Source: Entophlyctis helioformis
Taxonomy: Eukaryota > Chytridiomycota > Chytridiomycetes > Chytridiales > Chytriomycetaceae
Assembly: GCA_025526915.1 (NCBI GenBank)
Contig: JAHLKH010000024.1
Span: forward strand, 62,001 to 126,000
Length of the DNA: 64,000 nucleotides
Direction of reading: 5' to 3'
Position 1 is the stretch's first letter, and the number at the start of each line of letters is the position of its first letter. This document shows positions 1 to 10,300 of the stretch, in pieces. The position numbers and the translations under genes are program-made. The notes under the pieces are model-generated. The model searched no databases. It saw nothing but the letters and a program-made list of their open reading frames with translations, and was not told the origin of the DNA.

Positions 1-439
1 GACGGAGGGATGCACGACTCGTGCGATGGATAGTGCGGCTGGAAACGGCCGTCTACACGTTGTCAAGTGGCTCCACGAGACCTGCGGTTTAGAGTGTTCG
101 CCAGCCGCGCTGGATGCCGCCATCCGCTCGGGACACGTGGACGTCGCCAAGTACATGCACTCGGCAGGCAGCCGCGCATCAAGCGATGTTGTTAAGCAAG
201 CGGCCATGTGGAGCAACACCAAGACGCTGCTGTACTTGATGTATTGCGGTTATCCAGTTGAGCTCGATGCACTCAATCATGCCAAGAATGCCGCCATCGC
301 CGATGTTATGCTTGGCAGCCTCACAATGGACCAGGCACAGGCGCTACTCGCAGAAGCAAACCAAAGAACTGCCACCAAGGTCACCACCATCAAGCGGCTC
401 GAGTCGACCATCCAGAAACTTCAAGCAACAAGCAGGTGA
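1..439 (+). CDS. Ankyrin-repeat protein, 3' end (5' truncated by window)
   Basis: The reading frame is open from base 2 to a TGA at 437-439. The first ATG in view (26) is internal, because residues before it already continue an ankyrin-type pattern. Seen directly: a helix-turn-helix unit with GNGRLHVVKWLHE, then a second unit with AIRSGHVDVAKYMHS, and weaker repeats, ending in a short helical tail (ATKVTTIKRLESTIQKLQ) likely to form a coil. Proteins with many such VVKWLHE-type repeats are abundant in chytrids, oomycetes and giant-virus-like settings and act as protein-binding scaffolds. No catalytic domain is visible in this part. The target and cellular role are unknown, and the number of repeats cannot be judged because the gene starts outside the window. 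Confidence 0.8.
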   Translation, partial: TEGCTTRAMDSAAGNGRLHVVKWLHETCGLECSPAALDAAIRSGHVDVAKYMHSAGSRASSDVVKQAAMWSNTKTLLYLMYCGYPVELDALNHAKNAAIADVMLGSLTMDQAQALLAEANQRTATKVTTIKRLESTIQKLQATSR

Positions 440-524
440 TGGATGGATCGCCAAGAGTAGCTGTTGAAATGAAGACGCGATTGCTCGTGCGTTGTGAGGT
501 CGCAACCATTGACGAGTGAGTTGA

Positions 525-836
525 ACCGCACAGCACTTTCAAGCCGACATTGATTAGCGAGATACCACGGTGGTTGGACGGATCGCTCAGATCGCCCTTC
601 TTTGGCAGCGAGACGATGGACGCCGACTGCCAGGCCTTTGGAATGACTGCGTCCTCGAAGATGGTGTTGCACACACGCATCAGCCCCTGTGCTGCTCCCG
701 AGATGCCGGCCGCTGCCGACCGCTGGCCCTGGAGCTCCGGTGGGATCTTTGCGTCAAACGCCTTGTAGAGCGACGCAGGGATGCCATCGTCGCCAGGCGC
801 TTTGCGTCCATTGCCCGAAGCAGTACACAGGGCCAT
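525..836 (-). mobile_element. Non-LTR retrotransposon (LINE) reverse transcriptase fragment
   Basis: The minus strand encodes about 100 residues that match the N-terminal part of a LINE-type reverse transcriptase. Visible motifs are GNGRKAPGDDGIPASLYKAF (the K-x-PG-DG-I block), then VIPKAWQSASIVSLPKKGD and DPSNHRGISLINVGLKVL (the PKKG-D-NYRGISL block). Similarity stops abruptly after GLKVL; the palm with the YxDD catalytic motif, the endonuclease and the 3' end are absent. This is a truncated, inactive remnant lying between the ankyrin gene and a tRNA gene. Exact borders are approximate because only the recognisable coding part can be delimited. Confidence 0.75.
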
Positions 837-918
837 GTGTATCCAGCAAAAATGGCGAGCACCGCTTGCATCGACCGACTGTACAGATGGCACTAAGCAA
901 AAAAGTCGAAAAAGATGG

Positions 919-989
919 TGCAGAGGGGCGGAATCGAACCGCCGCCAACACGGCCACAACGTGACGTACTACCACTATACTACCCCTGC
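919..989 (-). tRNA. tRNA-His (GUG)
   Basis: The reverse strand folds as a 71-nt tRNA without intron. The acceptor stem GCAGGGG pairs with CCTCTGC (one G-U), the D arm is GTA/TAC, the anticodon loop TTGTGGC carries GTG (His), the T arm is GGCGG-TTCGATT-CCGCC, and the discriminator is A. The top anticodon-stem pair is a T-T mismatch. A run of five T on the sense strand (909-913) lies six bases past the 3' end and fits a Pol III terminator. Internal A box (TAGTATAGTGG-like) and B box (GGTTCGATTCC) are present. The G-1 needed by tRNA-His would be added after transcription, as usual in eukaryotes. Confidence 0.93.
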
Positions 990-1337
990 ATCCCTCCTTG
1001 TCCCGTTTTTCGCCAATTCAATACACAAACATTTGTTATTGTTATGGTTGATTCTGGCCATTTATCACGGCAATCGTGGCTTGACGATGACGTGCATCGT
1101 CCTGATCGCCGGCTGCCACTAGGACTATCACCCCAATAGTCTGCACACATCAGAGCACAGATGCCATGCCCGCCAGCCACAGCACCTCGACCGTCCGAAA
1201 CGTTTTTTCTTTTCTTGCCAAACATTGCGGCAAGCTTGTGAGCGATGCTCCACTGAGCCTGGCATGGACGAGCAGACGGGCGGGCCAGACGGGCAGCTGG
1301 CTGACGATACATGCATGCGTGCGACAGAGCAGACAAG
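990..1337. other. Intergenic region, nothing recognised
   Basis: About 350 bases between the tRNA-His 5' end and the C9orf85-like start. It must hold the tRNA upstream region and the promoter of the next gene. No convincing coding sequence, RNA or repeat is seen. A CCAAT element read on the plus strand lies at about 1132-1136. Confidence 0.5.
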
Positions 1338-2138
1338 ATGCCAGACAGAATCTCGTCGTCCAAGGGCAAGGCCGGAGCGCAAAAGGGGCGCCAAAAGTAC
1401 CAGAACCGCACGGCGTTCACACCCAACAAGTTCTCGCCGGTTGCGCTCAAAATCGCTGCCCGGCCAGTGCAGGGCGTCTGCCAGCGCTGCCTCGACATCA
1501 TCAACTGGCGCAAGCGCATGGGCAAGTACAAGCCGCTCAGCCAGCCCAAGACCTGGTGAGTGATTGCGTGTATGGCCTCGCCATGTGCGGTGTCTGCGGC
1601 AACACGGCCAGCGTCCAACGGGATCACGGCTGGCTGGCAATCAATCCACTGACGCACATTCATCCATGCCGCTGCTGCTGCTGCTGCTGCTGCTGCTGCC
1701 GTCACTGACGCCGCCGCTGCTGCTGCTGCCAGCCTGCGATGCCAGAACAGAACCGTCGTTGATGCCTACCACGTCATCTGCAAAAAGTGCGCCGAGGCCA
1801 AGAACTGCTGCGCAAAGTGCGAGGAGTCGCACGAGATTGTCCAGTCGGAGGAGGCCAGAGCCAAGGACCCCGAGGTCCTCAAGGCCGCCGCAGAGCGCGA
1901 GAACATGGTCGAGAAGCTCTCTGAACGCCAGCGGAGATCGTACCTGCGCAAGCTGGCTCGCGGCGACGAGGAGGGTGCCGAGAAGGTGCTCGTTCACGCC
2001 AAGATGCTGTCGGCTGCCAAGGGCGGCGATGATGAGGACGAGGACTGGTTCCTGTCCGACGAAGACGAGGGTGCAGACGGCGACGGTCTGGATGATGACG
2101 AAGATGACGAGGACGACGAGGACGAGGACGACGAGTGA
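1338..2138 (+). CDS. C9orf85 / DUF2039 family protein
   Basis: Two exons, 1338-1555 and 1733-2138 (207 aa). The intron has GTGAGT at 1556 and ends CCAG at 1732. The start at 1338 (MPDRIS) fits the short basic N-terminus of the family; the upstream in-frame region adds nothing similar. The product matches the conserved C9orf85 pattern: KYQNRTAFTPNKF, then GVCQRCLDIINWRKRMGKYKPL, and after the splice junction KTCLRCQNRTVVDAYHVICKKC and NCCAKCEE. These give several CxxC pairs that probably bind zinc. The C-terminal third is a charged helix followed by a strongly acidic tail (DDDEDDEDDEDEDDE). The function of the family is not established. The intron carries a CTG microsatellite. Confidence 0.88.
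1671..1699 (+). repeat. (GCT)n microsatellite in intron
   Basis: About nine tandem GCT units followed by an imperfect GCC/GCT stretch, inside the single intron of the C9orf85-like gene. It is non-coding by the splice model and therefore likely to vary in length between strains. Confidence 0.8.
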
Positions 2139-2251
2139 TTGTGCCAGCCGATCGCTCATACACGCTCCTCTTCTTTGTTTGCTTCTAATGTATTTCCACA
2201 TCTCATCCCAGACATGCTTGCCAGAGGCTGTTTATATGGCGGGTTTTATAG

Positions 2252-3018
2252 TCAGTTGGGGCGATCGAGTGCGCGCACCAGCGCAGTCAGATCCTGGATG
2301 TGCGGGTCCGGCTTGCCCAGCGCATGTAACGCATCTGCCAGATGGTACAGGTACTCCTTGTTGGGCCCGCTCGGTCCAACCGACGCATGGATCTGCCGGG
2401 CAATGTCCGCCAGTGGCGCCGGGCCAACAAACGCATCGTTGGTCGGCGTCGAAAAGTACATGAGGGCATCTTCGACCAGCACGCTGCCGTCCTCGCCCAG
2501 CACCCGGACGTGCCGTGTGTCGTAGCCGTGCTTCTCGCGATGGTCCAGATGCCTGCGCACCTCTTCGGCCTTGTCGTCTGGCACGCGGTAGGCGACGCCC
2601 CACACCCGTGTCGCTGCCGCGTGCGGATCGTGTGCCGCAAACGAGCGGAGCCACTCGGCCTGCTCCATGACGGCAACGACCCGGCCGGGTGCCTCGGGCG
2701 TGCCGCGGTGGTCGTTGGAGTGCTGCCAGAAGCGCCGCACAAAGCCTTCAATGTACCCCACCACCTGCTGCTTGACCGGGAAGTCTGCTCATGTGCGCCA
2801 TGCATCCCAGCTTGGTCAGCCAACGGCTAGGTCAGCCAACGGCTGCATTCAAGCGTGTGTGTGGGTGTGTGTGTGGCCAAGAGGCTCCCGAGTGCAGGGC
2901 AGCGGCTTGCCTTGTATAGACATGAATGTATTCATAGACGGCCGCTCCTTCCACGGCCGCCGAGGGACGTACCGACTTTCCATATCAGCGACCCGTACCC
3001 AAACACCCACATGGCCAT
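2252..3018 (-). CDS. ChaC-type gamma-glutamylcyclotransferase
   Basis: Exons in transcription order are 3018-2973 and 2784-2252 (192 aa); the intron is GTACGT..GAGCAG. The product degrades glutathione to 5-oxoproline and Cys-Gly in the cytosol, as known for the ChaC family. The first exon encodes MAMWVFGYGSLIWKV, containing the signature substrate-loop YGSLIW, and the splice junction restores DFPV..VVGYIEGFVRRFWQ-S-DHRG-P-APGRVV, both family hallmarks. The Glu in HLDHREKHGYD fits the catalytic glutamate. Length is normal for ChaC2/GCG1 proteins. The start codon lies only 19 bases downstream of the stop codon of the CNB-domain gene on the same strand. The 3' end converges on the C9orf85-like gene, 113 bp away. 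Confidence 0.93.
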
Positions 3019-3037
3019 GGCAGATGTCCTGATGCCG

Positions 3038-6000
3038 TCAGATGCGCCAGGTCGCGGCGGGATTCTCCTGCATCATCTTGAGCTTCGCCGCCGTCATGTT
3101 CGGATCGCGCAGCCGCTGCCTCACCATGCGGTTGATCGTCATGGTCTTCTCGCGCTCCCATATCTTGCGGCGCTCCTCGGACCGATATAGGTGCATGAGA
3201 TCCTCGGCCGTCTTGTCGTGGATGCCGTTCATGACCAGGTTGTTCTTGAACTTGGAGCGGGCATCGAAACACGTGATGACGGCAAGCTCGACGCCAGCCG
3301 GAGACTCGGAGCCTGCGACGATGGTGGACTTGGCGTACGAGATGTGCTCTTCTTCGGCGTTTTTGCTCGAGCTGCCCGGCGGGTCTTCCCAGAGGACGCC
3401 CTCCTCGCCGTAGTACTCGAGGATGCCCAGCGTGCCCAGCTTGACGCGGTACGAGCGGCCGGTGCTGTCGCCCACGTCCTGGTACACGATGCAGTTGCCC
3501 GACTTTATAATCACAAACTCGGTCACCTTCTGGCCTGTTCACAACACAGCGCATCGCGCTTGCCCGTCAGTCACGCAGGCTGTTGTTGCAGGCGTCCATG
3601 GGATGCACCTACCCTCGGTTTGCACGACGGTGCCGGGCAGATGCCGGCGCCATGTGATCAGCTGGCCAATCTGTCGCAGCTGCGTCGTCGACCACTCGGA
3701 GAACATGGGGATCTTGCGCAAAAAGTAAATCTTTTCCTTCATCTCCTTCTCGTGGATAAACTTGATGATGCGGTTGTAGTCCGCCTGCCACCGCTGCCGT
3801 GTCAGATCACTCACCCACAGACACTTTGCAGCCCGTCCATACGGATACATGTTACCTTTTCGACGAGCACAAACTCGCAATGCTGCAGTGTCAGGATTGT
3901 GGCTGCACGCGGCTTGTCATTCACGAGCGCAAGATCGCCAAATCCAGCCCTGCCCAGTGCCGTGTCAGCAAGCACGTCGGAGCAACAACTATCGCGCTGG
4001 GATACTGATGGACTACAACCCCTCTCCTCTGCTTACCCAGCACCCAGGGTCGCCACAGCAAAGCTGTCCTCAATACGGCCCGTCTTTGAAATCTGCACAG
4101 AGCACGACCCAGACAGGATGATGTACCAGGCAGTGCCAAGATCGCCCTGACGGAACACGGCGCGATCCGGCTCGTACTCCTGGTACTTGAGGACGCCGCA
4201 GAGCTGGCCAAGGATAAAGTCCGAGAGGTCCTTGAAAGCGCGGATACCGCGCATGGCTCGGAACAGCACTTTGACGTCCTCTGGTGTGCGCTCGAACCCG
4301 GATTTCTTGAGGGGCGAGATGGTCTCGGGGTGCTGCACAAAGAACAGGCCGCGGACGTGGGACGTGAGGGAGAGCATGTCGACAGCGGAATGCAGGCGAC
4401 GCGCGCCGCCAATGCTGCCTGCACCGCCTGCACCGCCTGCGCCAAGCTGCATGTTGTTGGCGACTGCGCCTGATGTGCGTGAAACGGACAGCGATGACGC
4501 TGCCACTGCGCCAGTCCCCGGGCCAGCGCCTGTGATGGATACTGGAGCGTGATGGGCATCGATCGCCTGCCCGTGCATCGACTTGTTCTGATTCTTCTTG
4601 GCAGCCGCCGCTATGCAGTGCCAAACAAAGCCCGCCACCCGTCAGCGCACATGCACACACGCACACACGTGCACACGTGCACGACATTTTACACGGTCCA
4701 CGACAGAAGCAGGGGGAATACGTACCGGCTATCAGGGCATCCGTCTGCTGGCGACGGATGCGCAACGCTTCTTCCAGCGCAGCCTGCTCCTTGAGGTACA
4801 TCATGACATACTTTTTGACCGAAAACGCTTTCGAGTCCCAGATGGGCTCTTTGCCGTGGTTGTCGAGGTACCAGTCGGCGAGCGTCTGCGGACGCGACTG
4901 GCGGTTCTCGCTGAACGGAGCGGTGATGCTGAGAAAGTCGCGCACAAGGTCGGCTTCGGGGAGCGACATTTTGTGGGGTTTCTTGATACGGTTCTGGATG
5001 AGGATCTTGCCGGTGCCTGGACGCGACGACCGACACGACGACGTTGCACGCGAGTAGGGTCGCGATGTGCTTGTTGTTGGTCGCGTGTCGCGCGTTCTAC
5101 TACGGTCGTTGGTATCGTTGTGATCGTCGCCTGCCTCGTCCGTGCTGCCGTTGCCATCGGCCGGCTGGCGTGCAGCGGTCTGTGGCTGCGAGCCGCCACC
5201 CGCCTGAGACGCGCGGTCTGTACCTGCACTGTCTGCTGCACGACGATCGCCCGTGCTGCTCGCTCTGCTGCGATTCCTGCTGCGACTGCGACTCCGACTC
5301 CGACTGCGACTACGACTGCCGCTCCGTGAACCGCCGGCCGCTCTCGACATCCGCAATGCGGCGGATGCCGATCCAGCACGCGACGACGCCGTGGCAGCCG
5401 TCGATGGCCGCAGGATGCACTTGGCCACAAACCGCATGAACGCGTCGTGCAGCCACTCACGGTCATGCGGCGTGGCTTTGGCAAACTTGATCTTGGACTG
5501 CGTCGGTGGCGTGGTGTACACGTCCAGATACCGGTCGCCGCCGCTCGCGCTGCCGATCGGTCGGCTCTCGCGTCGCTTGATGGACCCGCCACCACCGCCA
5601 CCGCCACCACCACCACCGCCGCTGTTGCCTCCAGCAGCCGGCTTGCAGATGCCACGATCATCGACGCCAGCCACCGACGCAAAATGCAGCGAGTCATTCA
5701 GCCCATGCTTGTCCAGAAACGCAATCGTGAGTGCAAACAGGCGTTCAGAGTCGATCTCGAGGTCGGGAAGCTGGTGGTCAGTCTCCGCGCCGTGCATGTC
5801 CGCGTGGGCAGCTGTCTGCGGCCTGGACCCGAGGATGGGCAGCATGGATGTCTTGGGCCGGTGGCTGCTGCCCGCCAGCCCGCCGCCGATGCCGCTCGCC
5901 GCTGCGTGCTCGTGTGCGTGGTGGTGGTGCGACCGGCCGTCGTGCTGGTACACGTAGCGGTTGTTCAGATGCAGGTGCTCGCGCGCGATCGTCTCTGCAT

Positions 6001-6313
6001 CGGGAAACGCATACGCGCCGGAATCGTACGGTGTGCCGTCTGGTCCGTTGCGTGGCGTTGACGAGCCAAACACAAACGTGCCATGCTGGTGCTGGTGATG
6101 GTGGTGGTGGGGATGGTGGCTGCCCCGTTTGCCAGACAGCGCGGTTTTGGGACGTGGGCAGCCAAACTCGTCGTCTGGGATGTGCATCAGGTCCGATGGG
6201 TTCCATTTCGATCTGTGGCTGCCTGCCGTCTTGGCGCGCATCTCGACTGTCTTGGGCGTGTGCGTATGTGCGGTAAAGGATGCAAGGATGCGCGACTGAC
6301 CTCGATGATCCAT
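3038..6313 (-). CDS. Two-domain cyclic nucleotide-binding (CNB) protein
   Basis: Five exons in transcription order: 6313-4726, 4610-4037, 3949-3856, 3784-3613, 3534-3038; phases agree and give 974 aa. The fourth exon could start nine bases earlier. Residues 1 to about 600 are low complexity: poly-His, a long Gly run, and RS dipeptide repeats, with a more ordered patch near 480-529 (LADWYLDNHGKEPIWDSKAF). CNB domain 1 spans roughly 640-755 and carries the phosphate-binding cassette FGDLALVNDKPRAAT with the cAMP/cGMP-contacting Arg; the usual Glu is Asp. CNB domain 2 (about 757-870) lacks a clear cassette. There is no kinase-inhibitor site and no catalytic domain. The layout resembles CNBD2-like proteins rather than PKA regulatory subunits. 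Its ligand and role are not known from sequence. Confidence 0.85.
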
Positions 6314-6384
6314 GACGTCATTGTCGGACGCGCCGCGACAAGGTCACGAACAGATGTTGGCAACACTTTCACCAACAGCACAGC
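6313..6384. promoter_or_regulatory. Divergent promoter with a perfect CRE palindrome
   Basis: Only 71 bp separate the start codons of the CNB-domain gene (minus) and the small GTPase (plus), so this segment must hold both core promoters or 5' UTRs. It contains TGACGTCA at 6313-6320, the full palindromic binding site of CREB/ATF-type bZIP factors; its first base is the A of the minus-strand start codon. Whether it is bound is unknown. Confidence 0.5.
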
Positions 6385-7212
6385 ATGGTCTCCAGGCACG
6401 GTTTCTCAAGCGGACCAAAGAAGGTGCTTGTTATAGGCTCGGCAGCGTCGGGCAAGACGTCTGTTGTCCAGAGGTGAGCGTCGTCACGGCCTGCAGCAAG
6501 CCAAACCAGCTTCTGACTCTCTCGCCATGCAGATACGTCTCCAACACCTTTTCGGCAGACTACGAGCAGACGTTTGGCTCAGAGCTCTATGCCAAGACAA
6601 CAACAGAAGGGTGGGTCATGCCGTCCACGGTCCAGCGTCGCCTCGCAGCACGGCTGACAGAAGACGGTGGTGGGGATGTGTGTGCGGGGGGATGGGCGGA
6701 CACAGGAAAAAGTACTCGCTACAGATCTGGTGTTGCGGCGGCCATGAACGGTACCGCTCGCTGCTCGAACAGTTCTACACGGACGCCTCGGTTGTTCTCG
6801 TCTGCTTTGACATGATGAACGTGGCGTCGTTTCAGGAGACGGGTTTCTGGTACAACGAGGTCAAGCGGTAAGAGCGATGATAGGCATGCAGACGGTGCTG
6901 TCGTCGAAGACGTACTCATTGCGCTCGGATGCGGCAGGCTGGTGCCTGATACGGTGTGCGTGCTCGTTGGCACCAAGGCAGACGAGGCAGACACGGCGCG
7001 TGTCAAGCTCCAAGACGCGATGAAAGTCGTGAGTGGTGCCGGCCTCTACAGACCCCGCGCAAATGCAGCGCCAATGCTAACTGCGACACCTTGCCCGTGG
7101 CCCCCGTGGCGCGCAGTCCAAGGACTGGGGCGTAGAGTTCCGAACAGTGTCGGCAAAGACTGGCAACAATGTTGATGATCTGTTCGATTATGTCATTTCA
7201 AGACTGCCTTGA
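6385..7212 (+). CDS. Ras/Rab-like small GTPase with degenerate switch II
   Basis: Five exons: 6385-6473, 6533-6610, 6706-6867, 6938-7028, 7117-7212 (171 aa), all with GT..AG introns. G1 is GSAASGKTS, a normal P-loop. Switch I contains YEQTFGSEL with the conserved Thr. G3, normally WDTAGQE, reads WCCGGHE: the Mg-contacting Asp is Cys and the catalytic Gln is His. G4 is GTKAD (T in place of N, as also in Rho proteins) and G5 is SAKTGNN. The protein ends DYVISRLP without a C-terminal Cys, so no prenylation is expected. It probably binds nucleotide but hydrolysis should be impaired or different. It is divergently transcribed from the CNB-domain gene and converges on the condensation-like gene. 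Subfamily assignment is uncertain. Confidence 0.85.
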
Positions 7213-7314
7213 CCACGCAGGCAACTACACAAGACAAAAACGGGGAGAGTGGATGAGGCAGATGGGAAGGCGGATGGATGGACGAGTGGAATAAATCTTG
7301 GGGCAGGAAGCATG

Positions 7315-10300
7315 TCAGATGGTGTTGATGCCAACGGTGCTGACGGCCGTGCTGTTGATGGTCGAGAGCCGGCCGATGCTGCTGCTCAGCGAGCTGTACA
7401 GCGATCCAATGGATCCCAGGTTGGATGAGCTGCCCTGCCACACCGTGTGGTAGAACCTGCGTGGATTGCCGTCAGCACGTGTTAGTCCACGAGCCCACGC
7501 TCACGTCCACGCCAAAATCTACATCACGCAGATGGCGGCCACGTACCTGGAGATGAGCGACGACACGGGGATCTTGCGCGGGCCGTATCAATGCCCTCGA
7601 GGGTCGCCTGGAACTTGGCCATCCATTTCGCAATCTTCTCCTCGTCAAAGCGGCTGTTGAGGAAGCGCATGCCGCCCTCGAGGCCGTGGAGCGTCTCCAC
7701 AATCACGAGCTTTAGGTCATACTGGTCGGCCTCGTTGTTGGTCCACAACCGCTCCGTCTGGATGCCCTCGGTCTTGAAACACGCTTCCGGCGCTGCAGGA
7801 GATCGGCAATGGTGACGCCGCGACGAACCCACTCGCGCGTGTCCCTGAAGGGGATAAACTCAAAGCGCACGTCCAGGTCACCGCCAGGCATGCCAAACGC
7901 AGTCGCAACCTGCGTCTTGGTGCACGCCACGCCCTTGCGCCGCGTGTTCTTGAGCACCTTGAAGAGCGACGCAAAGAGCGAGTCAAACGTCAGCCCCTTT
8001 TTGGTCATGTCGACGCGCACGGGCATGGTGTCGGTGAGCGGGCCGACGTAGAGGCCGTGGCGACGGTACGACTGCGTGATGCCCACAAGGTACTTTTCGA
8101 TGCCCGTGATGTGCTTGATGAGGACGGCGAACGCGGCCAGACACACCACGTCGACGGACTTGACTTTCATGCGTCGTGGCGGCATGTTTTGCAGCACCTT
8201 TTGCGGCTTGCTGCTTACTGACGATGTGGTGCTGGTTCCGCCGGGTTTGGCAAACGACGCCGATCGCAGCGTGTCCGCGTCGGTGGCGGATGCCGTGTCA
8301 TCTGCTGCTGCTACCGCGGTGGCCAGCTTGCTCGGCTCGCCCGCCAGCCCGCCATCGACAGCGTCATTGGAAAGTGATTCGCCAAACTCGTGGCCAGCCG
8401 CCAGGTTCGACACGGAGCCCGCAGTGTCGTCGTCGAGACTGTCCTCCGAGTCGAGCAGACTCTCATTGTCCGACGACAGGTTGGGGTCAGCCTTGCGTTG
8501 CTTGCGGCGGTTCTTGACGCCGATCGCCCAGCTCGAGCGGAAGCGCCGCAGGTTCTCGAGCGTCTCTTCCTCGATGCGCAGCGGCACGAACCCCCATCGC
8601 GAGGACGGCTCGGTCGTGTCCATGTTGGCGCGTGCACCCGACGCGGCCGCTGCCGCTGCAGTGAGGAGCGCTGCTGCCGAGGCGGCCGATCCCAGTGCTG
8701 CCGACGACAGGGCCGCGAAACTGGTCGATAGCCTTGCGTTTGAGCCTGTCATGCCCGCTTGCCCGCCTGCCAAGCCTGCCAGGTTGTTGGCCGAGCCGAC
8801 CAGCGACATGGACGACCCAAATGGATTGCCGCCCGCGCCAGGCTCGTACTGGGCAGCCAGCGTGATGGGCAGGATGCGTGTCTCCACATACGGCGGCTTG
8901 AGAATATAGTTGAGCCGTATCGACAGATCGTCATTGGCCTCGAGCTGGTTCTGTGTCGTCCGCAGCGTGTCGACACAGCTCTCGTAGTCGCGTGCGGCCT
9001 TGGCGATGCGCCGCTCGAGCGCAAACTTGACCTTGGTCTGCTCGTGCAGGCAGTCTTTGATGCGGTTGCGCACGTAGTCGGCCAGCGCCAGGATCTTGCG
9101 GCGGTCGCGCGACATGAGCCCCAGATCCTCGACCTGGCTCTCGCTGATGGACGCAAACGTCTCGAGCGTCAGGCTCGGTGCATTGATCTTGCGCTGTGCC
9201 TCTTTGGGCACTTCGTGCTTGTCGAGCAGGCTCATGATGTTGTCGGTCGAGTCGTCGCCCAGCACGGCACGAAGCAGCGCCGCGCGGGCATCACGCGTAA
9301 TCTGGATCATCTCGTTGGTGGCCGGATCAATGTACGTGGACGTGCCGCCCTCGCCGTTCTCGCTCTTGTCAATCTCTTTGCGCTGCTGGCGGATCGTCTT
9401 GAGCTCGGCCTCGAGATCCACCTTGCGCTTGGCAAGGCTATCGATCGATGCCTTGAGATTGTATTTCTCTTTGGCGAGCCGCTTGAGCTGGCCCTCGAGA
9501 TCGTCCTTTTCGCTGCGCTCGACCGTGTCCTGGGCGACCTCGATGCACTGGTCGCGCCAAAAGGCCATGTCAGACTTTGACCGCTTGCACTCGTTGGCGA
9601 AATCTGCAAACTCTTCCTGCTCAACCGACTCGTGGCGGTTGATGAGCGCCATGACCTCCATGTCGGACTTGCCAAACTTGCGCAGGCGGTAGCATTCGCG
9701 GTACAGGAGCACCGTCTCGCGGGCGATCCATGTCAGCGACACTTCGTCGGCAACGGCAAGGGATGCGCGGAACACGAGAACGCACGACGGCCCAGCAGCC
9801 ACCGACGATCTGGCCAGCCTTGTCTGGCTTCCAGCGCCGCCATCGCCTGCCGTGTCGCGATCGTCTCCACCAGCTGCATTGCTGTCGCTAGCAGCGCCAT
9901 AGGCGGGCGATGGCGGGTATGTAATGAGCATGACAGAGAACGGCAAATGGACACCGACATGGGCCGGCTGTGCCTGCAGAAACTGTCCAATGCCCGCAAC
10001 CGATCCGTCGCTCAACAGCGGATGTGCAGCTGCATCCGTGACTTCCAGATACGCATCCAGCGGCATATCTTCCCAAGCCTGTTTGTCCAGGATGCCCTCG
10101 ACGTCGGCATCGATGATGCGCTCGTTGCGGTAGAACCGCGTGCGCAGGACCGAGTAGAGGCAGCTGATGTGATTGACGACGCGAGCCAGATCGCTCGGAT
10201 GGGCCGAGTGGTTTGCGAGGCGGTACGCATGGGTGATGGCCATGGACGGGCCAACGTACGGCACAAACGAGGGCGACTCTTGCTCGTCTTTGGATGGGCA

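Noticed and set aside
7776..7888. A 95-nt intron that would remove the frame jump near 7793 (GTGACC..CTGCAG)
   Set aside because: Phase would fit, but the segment removed contains VRFEFIPFRDT, a conserved strand of the condensation C-lobe, and the donor is weak. One missing base explains the data better. Not excluded without cDNA.
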